DNA of 64,000 nt from Prorocentrum cordatum. Its lineage: Eukaryota; Sar; Dinophyceae; Prorocentrales; Prorocentraceae. Both the position numbers and the translations under genes were made by a program. The DNA lies in NCBI GenBank assembly GCA_963575745.1, contig CAUYUJ010019888.1:62001-126000 (forward strand), read 5' to 3'. The notes beneath the pieces are model-generated. The model was not told where the DNA came from. It saw only the letters and a list, made by a program, of their open reading frames with translations, and ran no database searches. Positions 41,663-51,980 of this stretch are shown here, one piece after another. The first letter of the stretch is position 1, and each line of letters begins with the position of its first letter.

Positions 41663-41797
41663 ATTCTACGCGGTGCTATCTGTGATGTGCAATGTATGTT
41701 GCTCATTGTACGTGGTGCAATCTATGTGTCGCAATATATGTGGTGCAATATATGTTGTGCAATCTGTGCTGTGCAATATTTACTGAACCTGGTGCAA
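41663..41797 (+). repeat. Module D, second copy
   Basis: GTACGTGGTGCAATCTATGT and ATGTGGTGCAATATATGTTG units, as at 38873-39095, following module C of copy delta. Confidence 0.75.
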
Positions 41798-41799
41798 CG

Positions 41800-42165
41800 A
41801 CGACGGGCGGCGACGAGGCCGCGATGGCGCGGCGACGGCGACAATATCGCCGCCACACCGCCACAACAGCACAGACGACGGGCGGCGACGAGGCGGCGAT
41901 GGGGCGGCGACGGCGCCCACGCCACCAGACCACACCGTCCAAGACGACGGGCGGCGACGGGGCGGCGACGGATCGGCGACAGCGACAGTATAGCCACCAG
42001 ACTGCCACACCGGCCCAGACGACAGGCGGCGACGAGGCGGCGACGGGGGCACCGACGGCGGCCACATAGCCGCCCGAGCGACGCACCTGCCGAGACGACG
42101 CGCGGCGAGGAGGCGGCGACGGGGCGTCGACGGCGCCACATAGCAGCCACAGCGGCACACTAGCC
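41800..42165 (+). repeat. ~75-bp GC-rich tandem array, five units
   Basis: GACGACGGGCGGCGACGAGG-type cores start at about 41800, 41875, 41944, 42019 and 42095 (spacing 69-76 bp). Units carry CACCAGAC/CACACCG spacers. All three frames are open in places because the units lack stop triplets. Confidence 0.85.
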
Positions 42166-42235
42166 CACTTCGTAGAAGCAAAAAACAGTGAAGAACCCTT
42201 AGTGCAATCACTGTTTGGGGACGATGTAGATTAAG

Positions 42236-42370
42236 CATGGACAGTCGGAGGTCTGCGCGGATGTCTCGGATCGGCGCTAGGCCCCCCTCCCCAGCGCGTG
42301 GAACGCACCAGGGGCGGCGCTGAGAACGCCGCCGCGAGTCCCCAGCGTCTCCGGGCGCTTGTTTACGCAG
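42236..42370. mobile_element. Foldback element, degenerate copy
   Basis: GTCGGAGGTCTGCGCGGATG, TCTCGGATCGGCGCTAGGCC and CACCAGGGGCGGCGCTGAGA follow the core of the family, but the right arm is largely lost. Confidence 0.6.
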
Positions 42371-42809
42371 ATTGTTATTCGATCTAGGGGGCCCGCACTG
42401 AAGTAGTCACGACGTCGGAAGTATGTGTGTTGAGATCAACTTGATGGGGGCGGTCGGAAGCGCCCACGAACACCTCGCGCGGCACGCAGCGCCCTTGGGC
42501 CGGCGTGGAAATGACGAGGGCAAAGAGGGGAGGGGGGGACGTGGAGGGCGAGGGAGGAGAGGGTCGACGGCGAAAAGGAGACGGCAGAGAGGAACCGGAG
42601 GGGAAGATTGAATGAGGTGGATGATGTGGACTCACGGGACGAAACAGGAAGGAAATATATAGGTGATGTGGACTCACAGGGGTGGGGGAAAGGGGTCGGA
42701 CCTTCTCAAACAGGACGGGGGAAAGGGGTTGGAAGAGAGATACAGCAATATGAAAAGTAGCAGGAATATAGCGACTGCACAGGGTGGCAGAGCGAGAAAG
42801 TGGCAGAGA
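42371..42809. other. Unassigned sequence before the LINE
   Basis: GGTGATGTGGACTCACAGGG and GATGTGGACTCACGGG form a short direct repeat near 42615-42680. The rest is purine-rich. It could be the eroded 5' part of the LINE. Confidence 0.4.
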
Positions 42810-45120
42810 GAGGATGGGGATGAGACGCGAGTGCTCCAATTGTTGCTCGGCTCTGAACAGCAACCGCCCATGGAGGTCGCCCCCAGCGTCGTCGAACTGA
42901 TGCGCCAGAAGCACCCGCGCAACCGCCAAGCTGTGGACCTCGCCAGCCTCCTGGCCATCCAGCTGTCCACGCGGCTGCTGCCCTGCGGGTGACGGGGACG
43001 CGGTCCGCAGGGAAGTGCACGCCACCCCTTGGGGCTCGGATGCCAGGCCAACGGGCCTCCGACCCCAACACCCAAAAGAACGCCGTGGTGAACGCGGCTC
43101 ACGGACGAGGTCACCGACCAGCTCTGGAACCTCGTTAACCTCCGCGCTTACGGGCAGGCCCCGCCTGCCGTGTCCGGGTAATTACTTCGCGGTCGCCTCT
43201 TTGGTGGCCCTGCCGAAGAAAGACGGACGCTTGCGCCTGGTCGCCGTCGGAAAGGTGTTCCAACGCCTCGTCGGCAAGTGCTTCTGCCACGAGGTAGCCG
43301 ACGGCGCTCACGACCGATTGGTCCCCCCCAGATCGACGTCGTGGTCCCCGGCGGCACCGAGGCGGAGGTGCACGTCTTGCGCCAGTGGTGGACCCGCCAC
43401 CTCGAGGACTGGGGGAGGTGGTTGTGAAGCTGGACTTGTCCAGCGCCTTCAACACCCTGGACAAGCAACCTCTGCTCCGCGCGGTCCAAAAATACTTTCC
43501 CGGGCTGGGACCCCGGGCCGATTGGTCTCACTCCTGCCCGTCCACGCTCGTCTTGGGCAAGCAAACAGTCCGCTGCGAGAGCGCGGTGCAGCAGGGTGAC
43601 CCCATGGGGCCCTTGTTGTTCTCCCTAGCTCTACAGCGCGCCGCCGCGCCGCGCAATGACGCTGACGGCGCCGTCGATCTGAGTTTCTTCTATTTGGACG
43701 GCGGCTGCCTCGCGGGCGACGCGCCGGACGCCGCGCGCCTCCTGCACATGGTCGTGGCCAACCTCTGGACCTCCAGCTGAGCGCCGGCCCGGGCGACTGC
43801 GAGGTGGTCCCCGCTGGCGGAGGCGCCTCCGACGTGTCTCAGGACGGTTTCCCGCCAAGCGCCCGCGTCCGCACCGATCGCAACTTCAAGCTACTCAGAG
43901 TAGCAGGCGCGGACATCTGCGCGGAGCAGTCCAAGCAACGGGTCGCGAGCGCCGTCGCGCTGCTGGAAGCTCTGGGGGAGTTTTTTTGTTTTTTAAATAA
44001 AAAACAAACAAACAAACAAACAAAAGAAATAGAGAAAACAAAACAAAAACGCGCAGGTCGCGCTACACCTCCTGCGTCAGCGCGACTCTTTCTGCAAGCT
44101 GGGCTAACTACTCAGCGCGCGTGGTGCCGCCCACCGTGCACACCATCTCCCTGGTGGCCATTGACGACGCTGTCCGTACTGGCTTTGAGCAACTGAGCGG
44201 CTGCTCGCCCTCCGACGCCTCCAGGCATCAGGCTCAGTTCAAGCTCAACAAGTGAGAGTTGGCCTGCGCTCTGCCGCAAAGCACGCCGCCGCCGCCGACA
44301 TCGCTTCCAGAGCGCTGAGCACTGACCTGCGTCGGCAGCTCCACCCTGGCTACTACAACAGCGCTGACCGCCGCCGACCCGGCGGCGTTCGACCACGCGC
44401 ACCACGCCAGAAGACCCTCTCCGACGTGCACAGCGTCGCGCTCGACGGGCTTCTGGCGGGCGCCGCCCTGGACGGCACGGCGAACCTCTCCGTGGTGCAG
44501 GCCCTGGGCACTGCCGCGTGGCTCCAGGCGCCAGGCACCGCGTTACCGTGCGGCTTCACGCAGGTCGGCCTCCAGAGGCGGCTGCGAGGTCTGCGCCTGC
44601 CGCGGCGACCGGACAATGCCCTGCGCAACCAAGCCTTCTTCGACGTCCTGGCCGCCGGCCACGCAGGGGCGGCGTTGGAGCGCCCAGTGCTGCTTCCCCC
44701 GCGCCCCGCCAGGGAGGCCAACCCCAGAGGCGAGCCGCCGCCTTGCCCACTGCCGACGTTTACCCACCACGGTGGCGCAACGGCACGGCAGTCGCCTGGG
44801 ACTTTGCCGCCACGTCTGGGCTACGCGCCGATCTCCTCGCCGCGTGGGCCGGCACGAGGAATTCAAAAAGCAACACCAGTGCACCGCGCGGCAGTGCGCG
44901 GCACACGGCTCACCTTTCTCCCCATGGCGGTGGAAACCCACGGCGGCGGGTGGGGCCGCGAGGCGCGCAGGGCCTTCGGGGTCCTGGCCAAGCGGGTGGC
45001 TGAGGCCACAGGGGAACACGCCGCACTTGTTGCGGACCAACACGCGCAGCGACTTTCCGTCTCCCTGCGCACGGAGAGCGCGCGGGCAGTGTTGCGGCGC
45101 CTCCAGGCGCAATCTTGAAG
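42810..45120 (+). pseudogene. Dead LINE-type reverse transcriptase
   Basis: In order: LRPQH (about 43060), LVALPKKDGRLRLVAVGK (about 43204), VVPGGTEAEVHVLRQWW in another frame (43340-43390), motif A VVVKLDLSSAFN (about 43420), motif B VQQGDPMGPLLFSLAL (about 43588), and motif C as YLDG at 43691-43702 instead of YxDD. At least two frameshifts precede motif A, a stop follows the palm, and a ~70-bp A-rich insert (43980-44050) splits the thumb. Beyond it ALHLLRQRDSFCKLG and VVPPTVHTISLVAIDDA continue, then a long frame to the TGA at 45116 with FLPMAVETHGGGWG and QRLSVSLRTESARAVLRR. The order matches LINE ORF2 proteins known from dinoflagellates. The copy cannot be active. Confidence 0.8.
43980..44052. 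repeat. A-rich insert inside the LINE
   Basis: TTTTTTTGTTTTTTAAATAA followed by (AAAC)n and AAAAC-rich DNA, with composition unlike the GC-rich LINE. Coding similarity resumes right after it. It could be the tail of an inserted retroposon or a microsatellite gain. Confidence 0.75.
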
Positions 45121-45454
45121 GGCGGGGGTGGCATCGGCCCGCCTGGGCGTGGCCGCGGCTGCCTCCACGGCGGACGCCGTGTGAGGTCCCCCTGGCGCTG
45201 CCTGGCGCTCCCCGCCCCCCCCCCCGCCCACCCCCCCCACGGACGCCCCCGGTGCCTTTTCGCCAACGTCGCACTGTCGACCATTCGCACGCGCTGTCCG
45301 TCAACGTCTGGCCCTTCCTCGGCGGGGAGGCGGGTGATCCCGCAGAAGGCTCTCCCCACCAAACCGCGGCGTGCTGGGCTCGGTCGGCCACCCCGCCCAG
45401 GTCGCCGCCGTAAATTCTGCAGTTTCGTCGAGTGTGGCTCTTCTCTCCCAGCCC
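45121..45454 (+). other. Possible LINE 3' remnant
   Basis: After the stop the plus strand can read GVASARLGVAAAASTADAV, an Ala-rich tail like those at the ends of such ORFs, then C-rich DNA. No poly(A) or target duplication is seen. Confidence 0.35.
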
Positions 45455-45760
45455 ATGGCCTGGCCTGTCTGCTTGCGGTTGCTCTCCCTCCCCTCGGCCT
45501 CGTCTTACCCCCCCTCCTGTCCCTTTGCTTGTGTTTTCTGCCTTGTCTGCCTGCGGTTGCTTTCTCCTCTTCCTTGCCTCCTTCCCCTTCTTCCTCCTTC
45601 CTGCCTGCTGTCTTCGCCCGGACCCTATTCCGCCTGCCCGCCCGCCCCGCCGCCCCCGGCCTCCCGCCTGCGCGTTCGTCGTCGTCTGCTCGCTTCTCCC
45701 CTCCTCTCCCCCCCCTCGCCTGGCAGCAAATTGGACGAGCAGAGACATACTAACACTAGA
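45455..45760 (+). repeat. CT-rich module shared with 25.8 kb, copy 2
   Basis: GGCCTGGCCTGTCTGCTTGC, CTGCCTGCTGTCTTCGCCC, CCGCCTGCCCGCCCGCCCC and GCCTCCCGCCTGCGCGTTCG follow the order of 25845-26070. Confidence 0.7.
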
Positions 45761-45819
45761 TGCCCTCCTTGGAGGCGCGCGTCCGACTCGAACGTGTAGT
45801 GTACCCATGTTGTAGCGTA

Positions 45820-45965
45820 TCGCTTCCCGAGCGGTTGGCCAGAAAGCGCCCACCACGATGCATATACTCCAAGCTTTCTCGGTGCGCGCTTGGCCCCAGG
45901 GGGGGCCACGCACACGCAGTATTAGTATGTTGGCGTGACGCCGAGCAAAGACTGCCCGGCAGCCG
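45820..45965 (+). repeat. Dispersed module shared with 23.7 kb, copy 2
   Basis: CCCGAGCGGTTGGCCAGAAA, CATATACTCCAAGCTTTCTC, CCACGCACACGCAGTATTAG and GACGCCGAGCAAAGACTGCC. As at 23.8 kb, it lies downstream of GC/CT-rich sequence, but the CT module adjacent here is 2 kb away from its partner there. Confidence 0.65.
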
Positions 45966-46424
45966 CGTGGAGCTTCCCACGCCGATGCCGCAGGACCCCC
46001 CGCGGCCCCCCCCGTCGGAGGCTGGGAACCGATGCCCCAGATCCAGGAGTTAAGCTGGAGGGAGGCGGAGAAGGAAAGGCGGAGGAGAACGAGGAGCGCG
46101 ATGGGGAGAGGGGCGGGAAGCGGGAAGGGCGGGGAGCGAAAGGGGGAGGAGGGAGGACGGCGGCCGTCGTCGAACGTCGGCCGTCGGTTTCGCCACCTCG
46201 CGCTCGCAGGGGGGGTTAGAGGGGGCACACATGAAGTTCGCTTCAGCTCGCCTCCGAGACTGGCGGCCAGTGCCCCGCTGGGACAACGCAAGGGCAAGCC
46301 CCCACTCTACGCTTTTGCCTTTGCTTGTTTTGATCCACGCGCTCCAGTGATGTCGCGTCCTTGATATGTACGCGTCGCCAGAAGTGTCCTTCTCCTCTTC
46401 TTCCCCTCTTCCTCATCCGCCTGC
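45966..46424. other. Nothing recognised
   Basis: Purine-rich to about 46160, then mixed. Open frames lack motifs. Confidence 0.5.
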
Positions 46425-47295
46425 TCCTCCTCCTCCTCCTCCTCCTCCTCTTCCTCCTCCTCCTGCTCCCATTCTGACTGTTTCAGCTTGCTTCGGCACA
46501 TCCCTCGCACGCGTCGTGTCCCACAAGGAGCTGCAGCGACGGCCCTCGTGACACAGTCCGCACGCCACCCCCCGCCCAGACCGGCGCAACCACCACGCGC
46601 TGCGTGCCCCACAAGGAACTCCACCTACGGCCCCAACGAAAACGTCCGCATGCCGCCCCCCCGCCAATTCTGGCCTGCCCCTCCCCCGCCCCGTGCCCCA
46701 GCGGGAGCTCCACACTCGGACACAGAGACACAGCCCGCATGCCGCCCCCCGCCAGTTCCGGCCTACCCCCTGAGCGCGCTCCGTGCCCCGCCGGGAACTC
46801 CACCCACGGCCCCAGCGAGCAAATCCATGTGCCGCTCCCCTCCGCCAGCCCTGGCACACTCACGCGGAGCGTGGGGCTGCATCCACGTCCCAAGACACAC
46901 GATGCGCGTGCCTCCTCCGCACTCATGTCGGCACGCTCCTCACACGCGCCGTGCCCCACAGGGAACTCCACCGACGACCCAACAGGGAAGCTTCGCACGT
47001 CGCCCCCTGCCCAGTGCGGCGCACCCTTCAGGCGGATCGTGCCTCGCAAAGAGCTGCACCCAGGAAGCCACGGCGTCCCACCGCTCAATTCGGCACACCT
47101 CTCGCGCGGATCGTGTCCTACTGGGAGCTCCGCCGTCGCCCTCGGTGGGCGCATTCGCGTGGGGGGCTCCGCCAAATTCGGCACCCCCCTCGCGCGGATC
47201 GCGCCCCGCAGAGAGTTCAGCGTGCCCCCCGCGCTTCGTCTGCAGGTCCCATATCTGCACTGGCCGGCGACGCGCAGCATCAGAAGAGAGGGCGC
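46425..47295 (-). repeat. 88-bp satellite array III with CTC tract (minus orientation)
   Basis: Read on the minus strand, about nine diverged units run from 47290 down to 46500 with GGAGTTCCCTGTGGGGCACG, GCGTGTGAGG and GCATGCGG words. They then pass into (AGG)n (46465-46425). Orientation and tail order match arrays I and II. The open frames that cover it are by-products. Confidence 0.75.
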
Positions 47296-47341
47296 GCCCT
47301 GAGATGCACGGGCCTTCACGGAGTTCATCCCCATCCCACGC

Positions 47342-47521
47342 TATAGTGGAGGCCAGTCCACAAGACACCTTCCACAAGAAGCCCAACCCAAAGACCCCAG
47401 GACGTCCATTGGTTTGTAGTGTGGGAGCGTCACGCATCCCACCGCAAAACCATCGAAACCCAAGAAACCCAGGGCACCATGGATGCGATCAGGGCGTTTC
47501 TTGGCACGTGTCTCCGCTGTA
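47342..47521 (+). mobile_element. MITE-like element with TACAGT ends, copy 3
   Basis: Starts TATAGTGGAGGCCAGTCC and ends GTGTCTCCGCTGTA, with inverted ends. Internal CCAAAGACCCCAGGACGTCC and CCATCGAAACCCAAGAAACC as in the other copies. About 180 bp. Confidence 0.75.
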
Positions 47522-49388
47522 CCGAAGCGCACGTGAACAAAGTGCTCAGGCACCGCGCCGCGAGTACCCCAGGGACCCCTCGGCCCGCAAACCGTGTGGC
47601 CCCCACGCCCTCACTGGTCAAGGCGCCCCGGTTTCATACGTATCGCGTCAACCCAGGCGCTGGTTCCTGACACCGCGTTGACCGTTCAACCTTGAACGAT
47701 CGGCGCTTTCCGAAGCGTCAGATCGTTCTGCCTCGCCCGATTCTGGGTCGCTGGCGGCATTCAACGCTGAACGCTGGCGGCGGGGTCACCGCCAGTCGAG
47801 ACGACGTGCACCTACTGTAGTCACTCGTGGCCCCCTCGCCATCACTGGTCAAGGTCTCATTCGTCGCCCCTTCTCGTTCTCCTCCAGAGCCTCTCCCCAT
47901 GAGGCTGGCACGAGACAGCCAAGCAATCCAGAGGGGGGTCGCCACCAGAGGGTGTCGTCACTCCCTCGAAAAAACAATCACTCTTTTCCGAAGATGGCAC
48001 CCAGCATACTCCAGCGACCCCGAAGAGTTACCACAGGTTTCCAACAACTGCCTCGCGCTTCGACCATGGAACCTCCATCATCCAGACAAAACTGGTGACA
48101 CTCTTAGTGTTGGATGTTCGGCTGATGGCTTTAGCTGACGGGGTAATAATGGTCGAGGCTGGGATCAGTTTTGATCCCTTGCTTTAGTGCCCAATGGGAA
48201 TAAGATGTCATTGATGGGCTGGGCGTTTCGCTGCCAAGCAACGGAACATCGCTGATGCTGTCTTGATGGCCCTAGAGAGCGGGCGTCGCGAACCGGGAAG
48301 AGTCTGATGGCAGCGTTGGGTTTGAACCACACCTTCTGCGGCAACTCGTGGGGGCCTCCCATGCCATCCTGTTGGCTCTTGCGAACTGACGCTGGTCAAC
48401 GCTGGTCGATGCCAAATTGACGATGTCTCATCGCTTAGCACAGTAGCCGACGCAACCCATCCTTGCACGTTTTTTACGTCAGCGGCGAAGCAGAAGTGCT
48501 GCTCCAAGGGGCGGCGATTGGGGCGACCGATACGCGAATTGGCTGGCGTGCAAGAGGGGGGAACCAGACAGACAGGGCGGCCGCGAAGGACGGGGGAAGG
48601 CGGAGGGCACTCAAACGCGGAAGAACTCCATGCTGAGTGCGCCGGCGCGACCAGCAGCGGCAGCGGGGGCCGTGGCAGCAGCCGGGCCGCGGCGTCGCAG
48701 CGGCCGGGCCGCGTCGTCGGTGCACCCACGGGAGCTGCAGATGTTCAGTACGTGGCAGAACAGGTTGTGACATTCTTGCACGCGAAGCGTCCGTGATTTG
48801 CTATCGAACACCTCGCCGTGGCACTGCCCGGTACAGCGTGCAGGCAGGCGGGAGCGCCCGGCGCGGCGGGAGCGCCGAGCCTTAGCACGTTGCGCTGCAC
48901 CTGCACGGTGGCCGAGAACGTCGTGGTCACAACCTGCGCGGGTGGGCCGGGAGGGGGCGAGCGGCAACGAGCGGGGGGTGGTGCTGTATAGTCATCGTTT
49001 TCTTTTTCTTTGCTTTGCCGATCGGCGCGGGCCCTCGCACCCCCCCTCCCCCCATCCCCGCGTGGAGCAGATCTTGACTGCTTTTGGCGTCTGTTTCGAG
49101 CAGGTGGAGCCTCCCCCACAAGACGCACTGCTGCAAACAGTCGCGTTAAGCAGAGGTCCCGCGCCAGACTCCCCCCCCCCCTCCCCCCTCCCCTTCCGCC
49201 CAATGTCGAAACACCGAATAAGAAAACATTCGCACATCAGTGTTCGGGCATGGACCCCGGCCTTTGGCCGTCCTCTGCGGCCTCCGGCTGGGTGCAGGCT
49301 TGGGGTTGCGCACAGCCGGCCCCTCCAGGCAGCCCTGGCTGGCCCCGACGAGCCCACCGAGGAGTCCCAGCTGAGGCTGGCCTCAACA
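47522..49388. other. Mostly unassigned; one direct repeat and one hairpin
   Basis: GTGGCCCCC(A/T)CGCC, then TCACTGGTCAAGG, occurs near 47600 and 47829. GAACGATC and GATCGTTC (47692-47732) form a small hairpin. From 48000 to 49388 there are overlapping open frames on both strands but no motif or repeat I recognise. Confidence 0.5.
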
Positions 49389-49508
49389 GGCCCCCCGAGT
49401 AGCCCAGGTCGGCCTCAACACCCTGGCGCCGCCTCGGGCGGCGCCCTAGGGGCGCTCCGTCCCGCAGGCTTGGGGTGTTGAGACCGCCCTAGACTACTCG
49501 GGGGGACC
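49389..49508. mobile_element. 120-bp foldback element, 35-bp arms
   Basis: The left arm GGCCCCCCGAGTAGCCCAGG (from 49389) then TCGGCCTCAACACCC pairs with the right arm GGGTGTTGAGACCGCCCTAG (from 49473) then ACTACTCGGGGGGACC. The loop contains GGCGCCGCC/GGCGGCGCC. Part of the right arm is repeated downstream (GACTACATGGGGGGGCCTGT at 49511). Confidence 0.75.
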
Positions 49509-50640
49509 ATTGACTACATGGGGGGGCCTGTTGAGGCCACCCAGTACAACCTGGGGGGACTGTCTGCGCGCGGCTGGAAACCTTATGTACCACCTTCGGC
49601 TGTCTTCCGGCAGTCTTCGGTGGTCTTTGGTGGTTTCTGGCGGTCTTCGGCGCGGAGGCTGGGACTGCTGCGTTCGACAAGGGGTCCACAGTCGAACACT
49701 TAGGAGGTGGTAGAAGCGGAAGGTGAATCGCAGAGGAGCAGTCACAATCGGACATGCGGCTGGCTCCCGTCGTTTCGGCGTGGGTTCATTTGTCTCCGAC
49801 AACGCGCAGATCACTCAATCTATGACGATCTCCGATACCGTGACGGCATTGGATAAAAGAAGCACTGGTAGGGGTCTAGAAGCCCGAGGAGCTCCGATCG
49901 TGGATTGACAATGAATCTCACTGAGGCCGTCATCAGGCAAATCCCTTCACCATTGTCGCCACCGTAGCGCGCAGCAGGCATCTCTCGAAGTCGGCCTGGT
50001 TCGGGCCGCAGATGGCCCTCGACCTTGAGCACCCGAGCTGGCGTCGCCGCCGCGTCGACGTCGAAGTGGCGCGACCCTGCTGGGCAGTCAGGCACCAGCG
50101 AGCAGGCATACCAATCAGTGATGCTGAGGGGCCCACAGGGCGAACGCTGCCTGGTCAGCAGCGAGATGGATCAAGCAGGCTTTCGGCCGTCGCCGGGGCA
50201 CGTCGGAAACCAGCTGGGCAGAATGGAAGGGCAAGGCAGACGGGGGAAGAAGGGCCGTCGGGCGAACACGCCGCCACGCCCGCGGCGGCGGCAGGGCCGA
50301 AGCGATGCAGCGGCAGCCCAAACGACGGAGCGCGGCACCCCTGCTGCGGACGCGCTGCAGCGCGGGGAGCGGTCTGCCCTGCCACGAGGACGACGCGGCG
50401 CTTGCCGCGAGAACGGCCCCCTCTGAGCCACCAGAACGGCCCACGCTGTCCAGGCGCGACAAGGGAGACCCGACCTCATCGCTCCTGCACCCGCCTGAGA
50501 ACAGAAGGCCAGTCCGCACACCGGAGCCGAGAAGCACGCGGGGATGGTCTCGGGCGGGCTCCTGGCTGTTCGAGCGGCCGCCCGTGCGGAAGCGTTGAGA
50601 TCTTCGCCCTGGAGGGGCGGGTTGCGGTGCGGTGATCTTG
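49509..50640. other. GC-rich open frames, no recognised gene
   Basis: Frames of 133-216 codons are open on both strands at 50012-50765. They share GC bias and have no domain I can name. Nothing else stands out. Confidence 0.45.
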
Positions 50641-50835
50641 CCACTCTCTAGAAGGATAAATGTATGCTCCTCTAGATACTGCTCAGATAAGCATCGCAAG
50701 TCGATGTGCATCTTGTTGTTTCCTTTAGATATCCTTCTAGATGAACATCGAAAACCGATGTTCATCTAGAAATAAACTTTCGACGGAAAAACTGTCGATG
50801 TCTATCTAGAAATAAACTTCGATTTTATCGAGTTT
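50641..50835. repeat. TCTAGA-rich palindromic stretch
   Basis: A perfect hairpin at 50736-50770 has 15-bp arms (TCTAGATGAACATCG) and the loop AAAAC. TCTAGAAATAAACTTTCGAC, or a close variant, occurs three times at about 50765, 50803 and 50843. It is AT-richer than its surroundings and abuts the next foldback. Confidence 0.75.
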
Positions 50836-50965
50836 GGGAAAAAAGAAATAAACTTTCGACGGTCCGCGCTGATTTCTTGGATCTGCGCTGGGCCCCCTTC
50901 CCTGGCGCGCGGAGCGCGCCAGGGGCGGCGCCGGATGCGCCGGACCGTCGGAAGCTTACGTTTGT
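50836..50965. mobile_element. Foldback element, GC-rich core, copy at 50.8 kb
   Basis: CTTTCGACGGTCCGCGCTGA and GCCGGACCGTCGGAAG are inverted. The centre CCCTGGCGCGCGGAGCGCGC, then CAGGGGCGGCGCC, is the family core. The outer ends are of a third type. Confidence 0.7.
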
Positions 50966-51022
50966 GACCAGGGCTGCCCTTGTCAAAGCCACCTCGACAA
51001 AGCTCAGCGGCGAGCGAGGGGG

Positions 51023-51179
51023 GAAGTGAGGAGGAGAAGGCCTTCTCAGAAGGCGGTCGGACTTCTCCGAAGCCCTTGCGCCCGAGGAGCGTCCTGCGTC
51101 TCCGAGTAAGGCTCAGAAGACTTCTCGGGAGGCCGGGGGATTTCCGAGCCTTCTGAGAAGGCCCGCCCCTCCTCACTTC
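51023..51179. mobile_element. 157-bp foldback element, 32-bp arms
   Basis: The left arm GAAGTGAGGAGGAGAAGGCC, then TTCTCAGAAGGC, pairs with the right arm GCCTTCTGAGAAGGCCCGCC, then CCTCCTCACTTC, with about three mismatches. The arms themselves contain GCCTTCTCAGAAGGC palindromes. Not related by sequence to the other foldback families. Confidence 0.8.
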
Positions 51180-51414
51180 TCAGGGTGACGTAAGACCTGG
51201 GTACAGGGGACTCGGAACTCCCCGACGAGGTCGTCAAAAAAATGACGAGGCCGAGCCTGCATTTTGACGAGGCCTCCCGCTGCAGACATCCCACGGAACT
51301 CCTCCTCGTCAAGATCCGAGGCGCGGTCGTCAAAAAACGAGGGCGAACCCGAGTCCTGGCAAACCCGGGTCTTGCGCTCCCCCGAACTTCCCCTTGGAGT
51401 TCGCCGCCGAACGT

Positions 51415-51607
51415 CGGGTCGGGCGAAAGGGGGGGATAGCAAAGGGGGGGGTTGAGAATCAGCTCAAGTAGCTGATTTTCCCGGCGCCCCCCGGCGCCGG
51501 AGGCGGCTATGCATCGAGGACTGGGCCCCTCGGTGAGGCCGAAACCAGCTGCATGCAGCAAATTTCGTAACCCCCCCTTTCCCAATCCCCCCCTTTCGCC
51601 CGACCCG
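51415..51607. mobile_element. 193-bp foldback element, 44-bp arms
   Basis: The left arm CGGGTCGGGCGAAAGGGGGG (51415) then GATAGCAAAGGGGGG pairs with the right arm TTCGTAACCCCCCCTTTCCC (51564) then AATCCCCCCCTTTCGCCCGA. Inside the left half is AATCAGCT/AGCTGATT. A third, distinct foldback sequence within 2 kb. Confidence 0.8.
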
Positions 51608-51795
51608 AGAACAGGAGCCACGTGTCGCATCGAGCCGGAGGCGACCCCGGTGGACGTCGGCGCACCGGCGGGCCATGGTCGCGCGTGAGGCACCGCCGCT
51701 GGCTCTTCGCAGCAGGGGGGGCATGCGCTGGGGGCCGTCGCCGCGGAGGCGCGCCGGGTGGCGGACAGGGAACGCCACGACCGCCCAGAATCGCT

Positions 51796-51797
<2 letters not shown>

Positions 51798-51842
<45 letters not shown>
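51798..51842. repeat. TA dinucleotide microsatellite
   Basis: (TA)n of about 45 bp. Similar tracts occur at 38998, 41021, 53285, 60538 and 61170. Confidence 0.95.
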
Positions 51843-51843
<1 letters not shown>

Positions 51844-51921
51844 AGACTGCATTGGCGCTTCGCGCCATGCACCTTGGTCCTTCAACCCTTGCGCGCGTTG
51901 GCGTCTAGCGCGGCCCTCCAC

Positions 51922-51980
51922 GGTCTTTGAACCGCGGTTGGTTCGCGCCCAGTTCCCGGACCGCGGTTGGTTCGCGCCGT
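51922..51980. repeat. Short direct repeat GACCGCGGTTGGTTCGCGCC
   Basis: ACCGCGGTTGGTTCGCGCC occurs at 51931 and 51960, 29 bp apart, in the sequence following the zinc-finger coding part. Confidence 0.8.

Noticed and set aside
46488-47681. 397-codon plus-strand frame
   Set aside because: It covers the 88-bp satellite array in reverse and then enters a MITE-like element.
48150-48350. tRNA or tRNA-derived SINE (GGGTTTGAACC near 48318)
   Set aside because: A T-loop-like word is present, but no A box at proper distance and no cloverleaf could be drawn.
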